Below, one piece after another: positions 11,207 through 59,339 of a DNA stretch of 64,000 bases. The stretch lies in assembly GCA_033675545.1 (NCBI GenBank), contig JAWDGP010006196.1, positions 62,001 to 126,000 of the forward strand, written 5' to 3'. Positions within the stretch are counted from its first letter, which is position 1; each line of letters opens with the position of its first letter. The position numbers and the translations under genes were made by a program. Under the pieces are notes generated by a model, which saw nothing but the letters and a program-made list of their open reading frames with translations, ran no database searches and had not been told where the DNA came from. Source of the DNA: Elysia crispata (lineage: Eukaryota; Mollusca; Gastropoda; Plakobranchidae).

Positions 11207-13947
11207 GACTCATCTGTAAATGAGCAATTATAAAAGACTGATAACAATTTCCTCTACACTTTCACAACTAAACTATATATTTTTCAAATCAAGTGCTAAA
11301 ACTGTTTTGTTTTTGTTTTTCAATTGAGAAAAATTATCTATTATCACAAATAGCCTACAGTAATAAAAATCATACTTTTGATCTCTTGAAAAGCAACAGT
11401 TTATAAAGTGAAAGAAGGTGAGAAATGTGTATGTCATGACTAACAAAATGTACAGAATTTTGTCTTGAAAATCTTAAAGTCATTGCATTTGAGAGTTGTT
11501 ACGCGATGATTTCAAGTTCATAATGAGATGAAATGAAAGTTAAAAGATAAAAATCCTGCTTTCTTTATTATTGTAAAGGTCACGTCTATTCCCAAAGTTT
11601 GAGCTGTATAAAAAGATATCACCTCCTATGCTGTGAACCAAGACACAAGATGAAAATGAAGGGTCATATTTTATACTTTTTTTCCTGTATTTCCAGATAT
11701 CACATTTTATCTTCTGCATTACTCTTTAGGTAAGAAATTATGAAATATACTTTACTGTAAATCAAGACTGGTTATTGAATTAGCATTTATTGTTAGCACA
11801 ATGAGCTCTTTGCTTGCGCAAAAAATCTATTATCTGAAAGAAAAATTCTGAATAAGATTAAAGTCTTCATGTAAAACAAATCATAAAATTTTTAATTACA
11901 TGGATCATGTAGAACAGATAATAAGCTGTAAGGCAAATTTTGGAAGACAACTGATTAAACATCCCATGTATATACAAGCATGACTGCCCGTTCAAATGAA
12001 CAGTTGGGAAAGAAAAACATATAAAAAAAATACAAACGTCACAAAATAATATCTCCTCTTGAGCCATAACACTAAGAAAAGAAGAGTCACTCTTAGTACA
12101 GTTTTAAAATATATAGAACCTTGAGACACTGGATTTCTTCTGATGTTGAAGACATTCTTTAAATGAAGAAGAGATCCCATGCAAAAAAAGTAACCTTAAT
12201 CTGAATGCAATCTTTTAAGCAGCCCTCATTTCAGTTTATCTCTCCACAGAGATAATAATGTGGTTCATTACAGATACAGTGTAGTGCTCCACCTTGGGTG
12301 GTGAAAAAGTGCTCTCCAAACAAAGCAGAACATGCATCTGCTCAGACAATATTGCAGAGAAAAAAAAATTAAGGCCCCGGATTTTTCAAAATTTACTGGA
12401 TTACCTCCTGGCTTGCCAAAGCTTATAATAATGTTAGATCTAGTCACAATCTGCATAACTCATGAAAAACAAATTAAGAGTGGCAAGTTAATAATATGGC
12501 TTAACTTGAATGTTTCTCAGGTTCCTTGTTGACAATTAGTGGACTTGGTTGATGTCTTAGATATAAAATAGTACAGAGGTATGAAAGCATGCAAAAGAAG
12601 CAGAATTAGTGTTTTTTTTCACAACTGCTGCTCCAGAAGAAAAGATGATGATGACAATTGTTCTTAAAATACTGACCAATCATTTCACTGACTACTTCCT
12701 TGTAAAGAAACGAATGTTTACGATACGCTTTTATCTTTACGTTGGATGAGGTCAAATTTCATTTAAATTTGCAATTTTTTTAGGTTTTTCACTCCATTAC
12801 AATAAAATAATTTCTATTTTATTTATTAATATTCACAAAGTAACAATAATTTTTTTTAAAAGGTCATCAGCTTTTACAATTATAAACCACTGTGAAAAGT
12901 CTTTAAAATGCTATTTGGTTCATCATAAAAAAATTTGTCACAAAAATTAGGACTAATTAATTACAATAAAAATATAATGAATTTTCAAGCCTAAATCCAT
13001 AATTTTTCTTTAATTTTTTTTTGTACCGCACACTGATCTTGGAAGATGAAAATACCATCACTGTACATTGAGTGATTTTGGAGGAGAAAGTAGAGAATGA
13101 AATCAACGTTGCCTTTTTTAATATAGATATTACTTGGGTTCACCACTGGCCTGCTCCGAAACATCTCCTCTGCCCAGCTGACCTTTCTCATTTTTGCCCC
13201 AGGTCATGACCTCGTGCGCCTGGGTCAACACAACACTGTGGGACGCACCTGTGCATACTTGAATCACCTTCTGAGACTTTAGACCTCGCTCCACATGTCC
13301 TAAATTTAGGATATTGAATGAAAAATAAATAAAAAAAAAGAGGGAGACACAAACAGAGGTTTAAAAAATGTGAAAGGGAGGGCCACAATTTTTTTGCATT
13401 CATGAAAAGACCAGACAATGTCTGTGAGGTTTTGTAATGGTTATGAAGAATTTTAAAAAGTCTTCTAATCCTGTAAGCACTCATTATTCTTTCAATAATC
13501 AACATTTTAAAAAAATAACAAGCAGGCAACGCCACCCCATGAGTATAAACTCAATCCCATAAATCAGGATTTATATACATTGCTTAACACAATTCCCAAA
13601 TTATGTGATTTTAAGATGAAAGAGACACTCAAGGCCATTAAAAGATTAAAAGCCAACAAAGTATATATCAAAACTAAATTGTTAAAAAAATAGGAATAAA
13701 TATCCTATTTACCTAAGCTATGAAGATTGATATCTCGTCCACACTGGTTGTAGTCATTTGCACCACAGCTAAGCACTGATCCATCTTTCAGACATACCAA
13801 TGTATGCCTCTCTCCACAGTTGATGTGTCGCACTTCTGTGCCTTCCAAACTGGGCACTTGGAGAGGGCAGGTGACATTCATACGCTCAGAGCCTCCTATG
13901 CCAAGAGCTCCTTCATTGGCTTTGCCCCAGGCTAACACAGCTGACAT
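7547..13947 (-). CDS. HERC-family E3 ubiquitin ligase, N-terminal RCC1 exons (partial)
   Basis: Five exons on the minus strand join in phase to give 235 codons plus one base: 13713-13947, 13134-13299, 10764-10846, 10260-10449 and 7547-7578. All introns are GT-AG. The product begins MSAVLAWGKANEGALGIGG and consists of RCC1 blades, each with a W-G...G-Q-L-G strand and a C/A-G-x-x-H loop: CGERH about residue 45, CTGASH about 96, CGSDH about 152, AAGSNHSF about 207. The stretch GIPLAQVAAG...SGAIYGWGRN followed by FGQLG is characteristic of HERC3/HERC4, whose RCC1 domain is N-terminal and HECT ligase domain C-terminal; these ligases transfer ubiquitin from an E2 through a HECT cysteine. An in-frame TAG 18 bases before the ATG supports the start. 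No HECT exon lies in this window, so the gene is partial here or truncated. HERC4 is the best guess; HERC3 is not excluded. Confidence 0.85.
7579..10259. other. HERC-like intron 4, no other gene
   Basis: AT-rich intron of 2681 bp. Open frames at 8965-9270 (plus), 9035-9259 (minus) and 9988-10305 (minus) show no domain and are probably chance. Confidence 0.6.
10260..10449 (-). CDS. HERC-like coding exon 4
   Basis: 190 bp with acceptor CTTTTCAG|CG and donor CAACAC|GTATGA, residues 162-224. It encodes GVWGSNSYGQLGMG and then GIPLAQVAAGSNHSFVLS and AIYGWGRN, the most HERC3/4-like stretch of the gene. Confidence 0.9.
10764..10846 (-). CDS. HERC-like coding exon 3
   Basis: 83-bp exon with acceptor CTCCTACAG|G and donor AATG|GTGGGC, residues 134-161. 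It encodes HSVIQVTCGSDHTLVLTN, the RCC1 loop that exon 4 completes with AGLVGVWGSNSYGQLG. Phases match on both sides. Confidence 0.85.
10847..13133. other. HERC-like intron 2
   Basis: AT-rich, with an (AT)n microsatellite at 11174-11203. No coding sequence recognised on either strand; the open frames near 11867-12532 lack any family signature. Confidence 0.6.
11174..11203. repeat. (AT)n microsatellite
   Basis: Uninterrupted alternating AT of 30 bp in HERC-like intron 2. Confidence 0.95.
13134..13299 (-). CDS. HERC-like coding exon 2
   Basis: The acceptor is AAATTTAG|GAC and the donor CCCAA|GTAATA; length 166 bp, residues 79-133. It encodes VIQVCTGASHSVVLTQ followed by WGKNEKGQLGRG, a clear RCC1 blade. 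The longer open frames overlapping this position on the same strand are in the wrong frame. Confidence 0.85.
13713..13947 (-). CDS. HERC-like coding exon 1
   Basis: Starts at ATG 13947 and ends in CTTAG|GTAAAT, leaving one base of a Gly codon. Residues 1-78 contain the first RCC1 blade. A possible 3' splice site (TTGACAG, about 30 bases before the ATG) suggests the 5' UTR may be split by an intron. Confidence 0.85.
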
Positions 13948-16359
13948 TGTGAAAACGTTTCTCTATGCTGTCAATTAAGCCACTTAAAAAGTTCTTTGTG
14001 ATATTTTGTGTATAAAAATTCTACCAACAATCTCATTATTAAGAGGTAAAGTGGATACTGGACAGAGATCATTTAACTTTGTAAATTCATGAGAATGTTT
14101 CTTTCAAAAGCATAAATAGCAAAGAGCAGCTTAATTCCATTGTGCATAGAAGGTTTGATCTTTATTTGAAGAGACAAACAGTATCATGAAGTCCATTTTC
14201 TGTCAGGCAGACCTTATCTCTGGGCAAAATATATGGGTGATTTTTTTCTAAACAATTTTTTTTTCATTTTTAATCATCACAAATTTCAAACTGTTTGGTA
14301 AAGGTAACAAGTAGATTCAGGTCTACTTTGTAAACAGGAAAGTGACAGATTACATGTATTGTTGTCCAATATCAATTTAAAAAAAAAAAAAAATACTCTC
14401 GACAGGTTTCTTGAAGGTGGAAAAACTTCCACGCAGAGTTCAAAATGGGCTTATACAGAGATTTTTTTTTTAAATCCCTACACAATGCATGCACCCTGAT
14501 TTGTAATTGTAGCATATAAGCATTCGCCTATCACAGAGGATACCACATCCTTTGACAAGTAAGGTAAACGCTGAGATCAAGGAGTCCAGCAACAATGACA
14601 TAGTGTTGTCGATCGAGGATCAATATAAGATAAATAAATTTCAATATTTTGCTGTTTTCTGCAAAGCAAATCAGTTATTTGTAACAACTTGTAAGTACAG
14701 AACAAATCTGAACAGAATTATTCTGAGAGAAGCCCACCTCCCAGTTTCACCTCAGTGAACAAAAACTTTGCATATCTCTCAGGCTCTAAAACCCATAATA
14801 AAATTAGAATATCCATGAAAAATTCTAATGAAACATCTGCCCTTTGATGGATGTCAAAGATAAAGCTGCTGAACTGTACCTGATAAAAGAAAAAAACGTG
14901 ATTTTCTAGTTGCAGCCAATACACAGAGAACTTTCAGCTCATAGTAAATTTATAAGCTACTCCGTTCACTTGATGGCCCTAACACCTTATCTTTTAAGTT
15001 CAAAACTCACTGTCTCATGCACCTGAACCAATGATTCACATTGATGATCTTTGCAAAGGTGGTCAATACAAGTTTTGCAGGCATTGTGCTAAACTCTGAT
15101 TAAAGTAGTTAATCTTGTTTTGAAGCCCAATTACTTGCTTTCTAGGGGATCGATGACGCAGGAAGGGAAATGGCATCTAGACAAGCACATCAAAAGTATG
15201 CTGAATAAACACTATTTAGCGTTGAATGTGCAGACAAGTTTGCTTACACTTAAAATATTTTCACACTTGGATGCACCTAAAATATGTTGCCAATGGAGCA
15301 GATAGTGAATCTGTGCTTCTTATGGTGGATAATTAAGTATTTCTCATGTTTGCTTACTGGATTTTACCTCTAAAGTTTTGGAGCAATTATCAGCAAGAAT
15401 AAAAGAGGCAGCCAAAGCCTTAAGGCACAGTTTAAGTACTAAGTCTGAGCCAAGCATCTATGTATAAACCTAAGTGACTCTTTTTAATGGCTAAAGCTAG
15501 GCCTCCAATTGAGAGGAGTTGTCAAAAAAATGTAACTATTTAATTTACCTTACCATTTTTTTTTAATTAATTTGAAAAAGGTGTTCATACTAAAGGAAAG
15601 AAACTTTTGACAATTTTAGTTTTGCTCTTAAAAAGTTATTTAAAAATTACAAAGTTTGCTTACATTACACCACATAAACTTATTCACTGAAAAGTCGAAA
15701 CTGAATTTATAAATATTAAGATATGCAGGATAATTTTGAAACAAAAGTTATCTTTCTATTCCTCTCCTAATATTCTTTTATTATTCTTGTTTTTAATATG
15801 CTTGGAATAGATCTAGAAATCTAGATCTTTCTAGACTAAAAGGAAAACATTTTAACTAAGGAAGAGGTCTATATTTTGAAAGCTATGGCTTCACGTACAG
15901 TGCCATGAATTATCAAGCTCTCTAGTTATGTAACAGATCAAGAGATCATGAATTCTAGATGACACTTTCTAGATCTAATCTAGACTGTAGTGTACATATT
16001 TTTTGTCCTAAATCTCTCAATCAACCTGTGATTCTCTATCTCTTCTAATAACAAGATCAAAGGGAAATTCCTTAGTATATGTCTAGCACCTCAAAGATTA
16101 CAAGTCAGGACAAGTATTTTAGAACTAATAAAATTAAAATACTTTTGAGATGAATGTTCTTGTCTCCGCTGTCAGATCTAATTTTAGATCTAGATCTAGA
16201 CTAAGCCTGATAATGAGCTGTAATTACACGTATCTCGATCTGAAGGGATTCCAAGTGGGAATCACTCTATTGAGCTCAGTACACTCCATAAAAAAAATTA
16301 CGGCATCATATATCCTATCTAATCTATATCATATTTGAATATATAGATCTATCTATCTA

Positions 16360-16392
<33 letters not shown>

Positions 16393-17507
16393 TAATCAAT
16401 GTAATCAATAGGAAGTCCTACCGATCAATCTAATATGGATGTAGATCTTCAATAAAACTAACAAAGATTCAGGTTTCTTTTTTAGATAGAGAATCAGATT
16501 TCCAAGCTGGTGTCACGGATAGAAATCACAAATTTATTAAAAATTAAATTCAGAGACCCACAATGTAGACTTATTTCTTGAAATCCTAATACAAGTTTAC
16601 ATGTGCATGTAGAATTTATGATATCTAGATCTAAACAGATTTATTTCAATTTCATTTTCTTAAATTGTGCCTCGAGGCCGTGATCAAAGAGTTATTTTAG
16701 GCCTCTGCTTCTGATGTTAGATTATCGAAGTTTTCTGGGAACTTGCAGAGTTGTTTCTCCTTTACTTTTGATTTCAGTTGAAAGGTCATGATGCATTTTA
16801 TTTATTTTTCTTTGTCCATGTTCAGCTCAATCGCTCAGCCGATCACATAACGTTATCGTTCTTAGAGTCTTTTGTTAAATAACGTCGATTTTATTTTAAT
16901 TGTCCCAACTTTGATAAAGTGACTCAACAGGAATTTCTCCCTATTCTTCTTCTTGGTCGACCCGGTTAGTTAATTAGTTAGTTGTTGGTTTAGTTTTGTT
17001 TGTTTGTTTGTTTTATATTAATAATATGGTATAATTATTTCTTTTTCTATTCTCATTTAATTTTATCTTACTTTTTTGGAGAGTGGTCTTGGATTTTGTT
17101 TTCTCATTGTTTGTGCGCTGGTTGGAATCGCAGTTTTCTTTTCCCCTAAACAGTCGACGGTAGTCACGATTTGGACTATTTATCGAAGGTATTCCGGTCA
17201 CTAGGCCCTATAATTTTGTGCCGTCCATGCCACAGAATAATATTATATTATTTTAGTCTGTGGTCCATGTCACCCGACTTTACCCAATTTGTACCCTTTT
17301 CTATGACGACGATTTAGTTGGTTAACTTATCTTTTAAAGCTACTCTATGTATTTTGGGTACCAGTACTTGTAGTTAGGGGGAGGGGTGCATATCACCTGT
17401 AATATTCCAAATTTCTTTTTCTTGTAAATTGTTTGTTTTTCTGTAGAGTAATATGAACAAATTAAGGGTAGGTTGGGGACCGGAGGGGTGAGAGGGGGGG
17501 GGTGGAG

Positions 17508-17512
<5 letters not shown>
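13948..17512. other. Intergenic spacer between the divergent HERC-like and WIPI2 genes, left part
   Basis: No coding sequence recognised. Scattered CTAGATC motifs occur at about 15806-15830, 15950-15980 and 16190-16200. An ATCT/AT microsatellite lies at 16340-16390. Promoters and untranslated first exons of either gene could lie here, but no core element can be assigned confidently. Confidence 0.4.
16340..16390. repeat. ATCT then AT microsatellite
   Basis: ATCTATCTATCT passing into a run of alternating AT. Confidence 0.9.

Positions 17513-17568
<56 letters not shown>
17513..17568. repeat. (GA)n microsatellite
   Basis: 56 bp of uninterrupted GA, preceded by a G-rich purine tract from about 17480, giving a continuous polypurine stretch of roughly 85 bp. 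Confidence 0.95.
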
Positions 17569-17573
<5 letters not shown>

Positions 17574-19734
17574 GGAAGAGACGAAAAAATAGTATGTTCA
17601 CTAGTCTACTTACCAATTTACGTCCGTCTGTTTATCAGTGTATAATTATATTAATGGAAGAATGATTCCTGTTGTGCTGTATTAATATTATCCATCATGT
17701 TCCTTGTAGTAATTTGTTCCACTGAATCGTATTGCACTTCTAAACATCACAAAGATAATGTGTACAACTATGTTGCAATTGATTTCATTATCATGTGAAT
17801 AATTATGTTATGATACATTGCTTATATCTGCATTTAATGTTTATTTCAGGAGCCTTCCTGAGCCTTATTACTGTATACGGAGCCTTCTTGGGTCTTACTA
17901 TACCGATTCTTCCTCAGCATTTGACTTTAATGAATGAATAAACCTCTAAACACTGCCTCCTGTCTTCATTCCATGAGAACTGAGACGATAGAAAGAAGAC
18001 TTAACCATCCGTAATAAGAACCCTAAGCTCTGTCGTTGAGCATTGAAAGCCACCGAGCCATTTCCACCCCTTCCACAAGAGCTTTCAATGCTTTTCTTTA
18101 ATCACTTTTCGTCTCTTATATTTGTTTGACATTGCCAAGAGCGCAATTTATCTCCATGCGGTAAGTCTGCCGGTTTAAAATATCGATTCCAAACTAGTCG
18201 GAGTAAGAGCTACAAGTTATTATTTTGTAAGCTTCCAATCTTCTCAAAGTATTCCTGGAACGAATTATGGCTGCCACGCTGGTAAAACCGCATGTGCAAG
18301 CAATTTCAAGAGCAAAATCAATGTTTTGGGAGTGAGAGTCTTGAAAATGTCCTTAATCTCAAAAGCCAACCTAATCGATAAGAGATCATAACTCGACATG
18401 GCGCTAACCACTGCAGCGACTACAAAGTTCAAGAACATTAATTTAATAAACCTGTATTTCCATATTCCTCAGCATCTTATACAATATGATAGAACTTATA
18501 AGTCCATTTTTTAAGAGTCCAGATTTCTTTTTGTAGACTTTCTGACCCACACTGCTCTGCAGTGTCAAATATCAGCCGCTGCTCTATTACCTGTGAAAAG
18601 GAGAGAATTTTCATAGCAATTCAATTTTCTTCGAAGCCGAATATGCAATCCATTTAGACCATCATAAAGAAGTGGGATGTCATACAAGATGCTATACTGT
18701 GTCATCCTTAGCAAGTCCTCCTCTCAACAATTGTAGACCGTAAAAAGCACAAAAATGGCTCTTAAAACGGATCAACAAAATGTTGAGAAGTTCAACTAAC
18801 AGTTGTAACTAACATTACAAAAGGGGAAAAAAACTTTTGGCAAAGGAGGAAAAAAAAATTAAAACAACCCTGGGCCAATGAGTTCATCCGCAGCTTTATA
18901 CAGAGGCAGTGGAAAGAAAATCAAAATTGCCTTCAGAATAGAAGCAGAGATAAGCAGCAGCAATGATGTTTAGGACGCCGCATGGATAAGCGTCATAATA
19001 ACCTCATGCATACACATTTACTCCGGACGTCCGATAAGTAAACGGAGGCAATCTTTTTGTATCGTCCCGAGTATCATGCGGTGTGCAGCTAGTGGTATCA
19101 TTCTTAGCATCCCCATACGGATAGCCGTGTCTTCGATACACATTTTGAAATTCTGAAATCGAGAACAATTTAGCGAAAGCTGTTATGAACTATCAACAAC
19201 AATATTAACAATCAAACTAACCATTTAAGTTATTAAGTCATATACATGTATTTGATCCCAACGAGTTTCATTTTATTATGATTCTTAAAGGTTTTAATAC
19301 TGAAACGTCCTGCCGTAATATTCATTTATATTATAGATCTGATTTTTAATATGATAAAAAGTCTATCTATATACTGACAAACTTGTCAAAGAGCCTTATG
19401 TAAATAATTCACAAGCAACGTTTATAAAAACTCGAACGATTTTAACATCCAGTCCAGTAGGCTCAGGCCATAATACACAACCCACCAATCAACGCATTGC
19501 TTTTAACATTGTTGTGATTCCGTTTTCTCATCAACAAAGTAAGCTGCTAAATCTATCTATTCTATAGAACTAGAAATCTAGATCTATCTAATCAAGGCCT
19601 GAGTTGATCTTATTTATCATCGACTAAACCGAGATGAAAGAACTTGTAGGATTACTTTTAGCCATTTAAGGGTTGATGACAAATTCCAAACTCATTTTCA
19701 TTTCTATTGTAAAAATTTAACTTCTTTACACCAG
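17569..19734. other. Spacer upstream of WIPI2 exon 1
   Basis: No coding sequence recognised. GAGCCTTC-TGnG-CTTACTAT occurs twice in tandem near 17850-17905. The sequence ACTTCTTTACACCAG at 19720-19734 looks like a 3' splice site just before the WIPI2 start codon, so a 5' UTR exon and the promoter may lie in this stretch. Confidence 0.35.
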
Positions 19735-19756
19735 GCAGCAAGACTGCATCGCCCAA

Positions 19757-54804
<35,048 letters not shown>

Positions 54805-55087
54805 TGAGCCTTCATCTTGCCCAGCATACATTACGTCTGCTCCTGACTTAACTCAATTTAATGTGGTGACCGTTCTCCGTGCTTGCAGGGTCCCTAACCA
54901 TGGTTGTTTTGGTACTTCGCTAGATGTTTTTTTTTTCCTTTGCATTGTCAAAAGGCCATCTGCTAAGATTAATACTCTGTTTGAGTTTTCAAGCATGTTT
55001 TTCAATTTTTCACCAGTGTCAGATTATTTTCTATCTTATCAATAGAGGGTCATTAGAGGAGTTCTTATCTTGCTCCTCTCTTCTCTC

Positions 55088-55195
<108 letters not shown>

Positions 55196-55228
55196 CCCCC
55201 CCAAAAAAAAAAGGAAAAAAAAAGTTTA

Positions 55229-55234
55229 AATAAA
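55229..55234 (+). promoter_or_regulatory. Possible WIPI2 polyadenylation signal
   Basis: First AATAAA after the exon-10 stop codon, about 425 bp downstream. The hexamer is frequent by chance in AT-rich DNA. Confidence 0.25.
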
Positions 55235-56693
55235 ACTCTGTACCTTAATTGATTTTGCAGAAATTGTGATTAAAATTCTCTTTCAGTGCTGTGCAAATTT
55301 ATTACCAGTTTTCTTAATTTGTCACTCTTGAAATTATCTTTAAACTGTTTTAAAAAGCATTCATACACAAGAAGCAATTAATAGAGATTGTAACTTAGAC
55401 CTGTTTGCTGTAAAGAAGAGAATTTTCCATCAAGCATTTATATAATCCGAATTCAATTAAAAATTAAAATTTGGGACTTTTCCTCATAGGATTTACTCTT
55501 AAGATATCATACTTTGCTGACAAGGAGCCCTTATGAGGGCTTTGTTTTCTTTTATTACTTTTCTTTAGAAGTTGTCATAATTTTTACAAACATTTTACAA
55601 ACAAGCATTGAAAACAAAAGGGAAGGTAATAGGAGAAGGTTGAAAGCTGTAAAAAAAGGACCATCCAAGAGCTCATCGATGACCACAATATTTATTAAGG
55701 TAATGAGAAGCTGTCACATTAAAATGTTTTCAAAGTTGATTCTTGCTCTGAACTTTAACAGTTTTTTCCTAGGTTGAAAAAGAAAATTGATCCAAAAAGC
55801 CTTAAAGGCATATAAATTGTTGGAGGATGAGACCTTCGATATAATTTAAAAAACAAAAGCAGTTTTTGGGATTGTTAATTGACTTCTTTCCTACTGACCC
55901 TCAAATTTGTTTAGAAAATGCGTTCATTATTTCACTTATATTGTTTCTCTTTACCGGTTGTGGACCTTAGTATGGTGTGTGGCTTGATGTTAATGAATTT
56001 TTATCAGTTTTCTTTTCTGAAAACAGTAGGTGATTCATTTTTTCAGTTGGTGAGGGGCACAGGTAATTAAAAATTTGTTTTTTCCTCTTGTTTAGTAGAC
56101 CTGACAATGCCATCCATAACACAGTTCTGTAAAATCTACAGTTAAAAAAGAGAAAGAATTTTTAAGGTATTGGAGGTGCCAAAGCTCTTCCCATATTTCT
56201 CCATTAAAAATAGAAGAGCTATATAAAAAAAAAGAAGCAACAAAATACCCTATGACATTAATAAATAGTTTTGTGTTCTAGTTACCAGTTATTTAGACGA
56301 GAACTCAGATGCATAATAGTTACATTCAGCTGATACAGTCCATTTTCAGCAACACTGCAATTACAGGATCACCTCAAAGCACACGCCAATCAAGATCTTT
56401 AGCCAGAAATAAGTGATATTTGGAGGGCATCTCTGAACAATGCTTCTAAATACTAGAAATTAAACCTACTCAAGCGACACAAAAATACTCTGTTTATAAG
56501 CATTACAGTTGTTGTGGCTACTGCATATTCAGGTGATATCTTGTTGTTTTTTTTTATACAAAATCTTAAATATGAAAATTTCTACTTTTAGCCACAAAGA
56601 AAGCTAGTCTTAATACCTGTCAGTGAATTGGTCATATGTTGTATTTGTGAGAGAAACAGAAACACTCAGAGACAAACATCTCCCTCTCCTTAA

Positions 56694-58253
56694 CCCTTTG
56701 CTGTTTATATTAGGCGGCGGCCATTTTGAATGCTAAGTTCAGCTTCCTGGTAACAGGGACACCCTTGTTTGTTTACATTTTTTTGGTCAGATGAGGGCTC
56801 TACAGGGGGGTTCTAGAAAATATGCTGTAGTTAGGCCACTATGGATGTTAAAGCTATGAAATTTTGATAATTTGCATAAAATTGAATGTGCTAAATAATG
56901 AAACTGGTTTTGAAGAGTTTTCAGTACATTTTAGTATTATTTTTTATCATTTTTCTTCATTTTCATTTGAATCCCTTGCATACAGATTCACTAGAATGAA
57001 CAAAAAAAAAAAAAAATCAAGAGACTGTACAGAGTGACACAAATTCAAGAGGAAAAAAAAGACATAGACATTGTCAATAAAAAGGGAACAGTCCAACTTA
57101 CTTTTCTTAGTCTTTGTTTTCATAATCCAAAATGTAACTTTCATAAACACTAACACACTAAACAGCCTAGGCCTACAAAATGAATTTCATAAGAGAGAGC
57201 ACTGAGCAGAAGCTAAAAGCGAAAAAAAATCTTTCTAAATCTTTCTAAATCTTATTCACAATCACAGTCACACACATTATAAACATCAGATCAACCTGCT
57301 TTTTTTTTTTAACAAAGCATAACTTTTTTAGGACACTAGCTCACAAAACTGAAAATAATGTCATACGCGAAATACATAAATATAGCTTCCATCATCATAG
57401 TGAAGATGCTTTGCATGCAAAGCAAAATATTCTTGATCTTCCATCTATTCATATCTATCTAGATATTGATGTAGAATCTAAGATTTGTTTTTTTTTTCTT
57501 CTAATTTCTAAGTGAGCGAAACTAAGCTAGGCTATGTAGGAGCAGAATTGGGATGTGAACAGAGGCACAGATCGGTATACAACTGTAGCAACATGAAACA
57601 TCGAACAGATCTCTCGTTTATAATTTAAAATTAACTTTTTAACTAGTGTTACTTTGTTTTATTTCTCCTATATCATAAGTTGTCCAAGCAGTGCATTCCC
57701 CCGGACTTAATATCTAGCCAAGATTCTATATTCTCTGGAACTGGAGTCTAGATCTAGATCTAGATCTAGAATCTAGACCTAGATCTAGACTATATATTTT
57801 CGCTCCAACTTAGTTATACTCTTTCAATTAAGGATCGGGGCTGGTATCAACATTAGACTAGCTCAATGTCGCTATCTGGAGTGTCCATGGTCAATCAAAG
57901 ATAATGAACGTCACAAAGTCAGAGCAAGAAAAGCTATGTGTAGAGCTAGTCAGAACGAACGTTGCAAGACTGAGTGTTAGGGCTTCCCCGTGCTTTCTAT
58001 GTCAGGGAATCCCGTGTTATTCTGGGTCGAAGCTATTCAACTATAATTAGAATGTTGCAATTTTCTATTTTTAGAAAGGATTCACCCCAGCTTTCATCCA
58101 AAATAGAACCCTCAAACAAAGGGAAACGTCAAGGCCATATTTGGCCGGCTTAACCCGTAGCCAGATATGTATAGCACGGCCGCTTTTGGCCGGGTTAAAC
58201 AGGAGGCTCGTTTCCATTTTTGGCCGGATTTGTCCGGTTTAAACGGCAAAGGG
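56694..58253. mobile_element. Non-autonomous piggyBac-type element (1560 bp)
   Basis: TTAA at 56690-56693 and 58254-58257 flanks inverted ends: left CCCTTTGCTGTTTA, right (reversed) CCCTTTGCCGTTTA, 13 of 14 identical. The TTAA duplication with CCC termini is diagnostic of piggyBac-type transposition. No transposase frame lies inside. A CTAGAT island lies at 57748-57795. The right subterminal region carries three copies of TTTGGCCGG, and the left end has an inverted relative (CGGCCATTTT). Confidence 0.8.
58140..58227. repeat. Subterminal TTTGGCCGG repeats
   Basis: TTTGGCCGG at 58140-58148, 58185-58193 and 58219-58227, all within 115 bp of the right end of the piggyBac-type element. Repeated subterminal motifs often bind transposase; that role is inferred. 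Confidence 0.7.
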
Positions 58254-58257
58254 TTAA

Positions 58258-59339
58258 AAAACAAAACAAAACAAACTTAATGGATGAAGGCAAGAAAGAG
58301 ATTAGGGGGTGTTTAGCAGTGGCTGTATTGTTTGGATGAACATTTGAGAGTAACAAAGATTGAAGAAAAAGTAATACATGATGAAAGAAAAAAATAAAAA
58401 AATCTGAGAAAAGAATGCACAGAAATGATAAAAATTATAATATAGAAGATAGTGGATCAACACTTTTGACCCATGTAAATACTGCCTGAGTGGGCTCTCC
58501 TGCCAAAGTAAATTTGTTACTTGTGAGAGCACTGTAGTTGGCTTCATTCCAAACATCATAACTTCCTTAATTTTCATTCTTTTTACATTTTGTTTGAAGT
58601 ATTATCTGTATAAATGGCTTCTTGTTATTGCTATATACTGAGAAAAAAATTTTTTTGAATTAAATAAACTATTTAAGGTATAAATTGAAAAAAAATTATT
58701 AAATGCAAAACTTTTGAGCTACTTGCACTTGCAGCTGTATACCTAGGTCATTGTACTAATGTACAATAAACATGCACTACCTAATTTCCTAGTAATATAT
58801 CCCTTAAAAATTCATCATCCACCTGCCTGGGCGCACACATACACACACATACATTATGACTTAAAAATTTCATTATTTGAATATACCATGTCACCAAAAC
58901 AAAAACAAAAAGAAAACAGCTATATGTGCAAAACTTTTCCATCATCCTTTGGAATAAAGTGTATAATGTAAATGAGTGATTTGAAGTTAATTTGCTGCTA
59001 TTTTAATTGGTATGTTATCTAATTGTATGATTAAAAGAGGAAAGAAATAATAATTGCACTTTTACATACATAATAAAAAAACTAATCATTTAGCATTCAA
59101 GTTAAAATACTCGAGGCACTTGTTATTACTCTCCAGGTACTTGTAAACAATTTACATACCGTTCAAATGATTGAAATTTTGAAAAATATGTGGCTCATGT
59201 AAGAAAGTTGGAAAATTAACTGAAAAGAACAAAATGAACTTGATTAAAGATAATTTATCATATACATCAAACCAGTCTATTTCCAATTGGTCCCAAACTT
59301 CTTTCGGTGTGATCTCTTGATTACCATCACCATTTTGTC
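58258..59339. other. Spacer between the two piggyBac-type sequences
   Basis: AT-rich with a short CA repeat near 58832-58850. No coding sequence recognised. Confidence 0.5.

Noticed and set aside
13188-13535. 115-aa minus-strand frame over HERC exon 2
   Set aside because: It is a frame-shifted reading of the real exon; the correct frame gives a clear RCC1 blade with matching phases.
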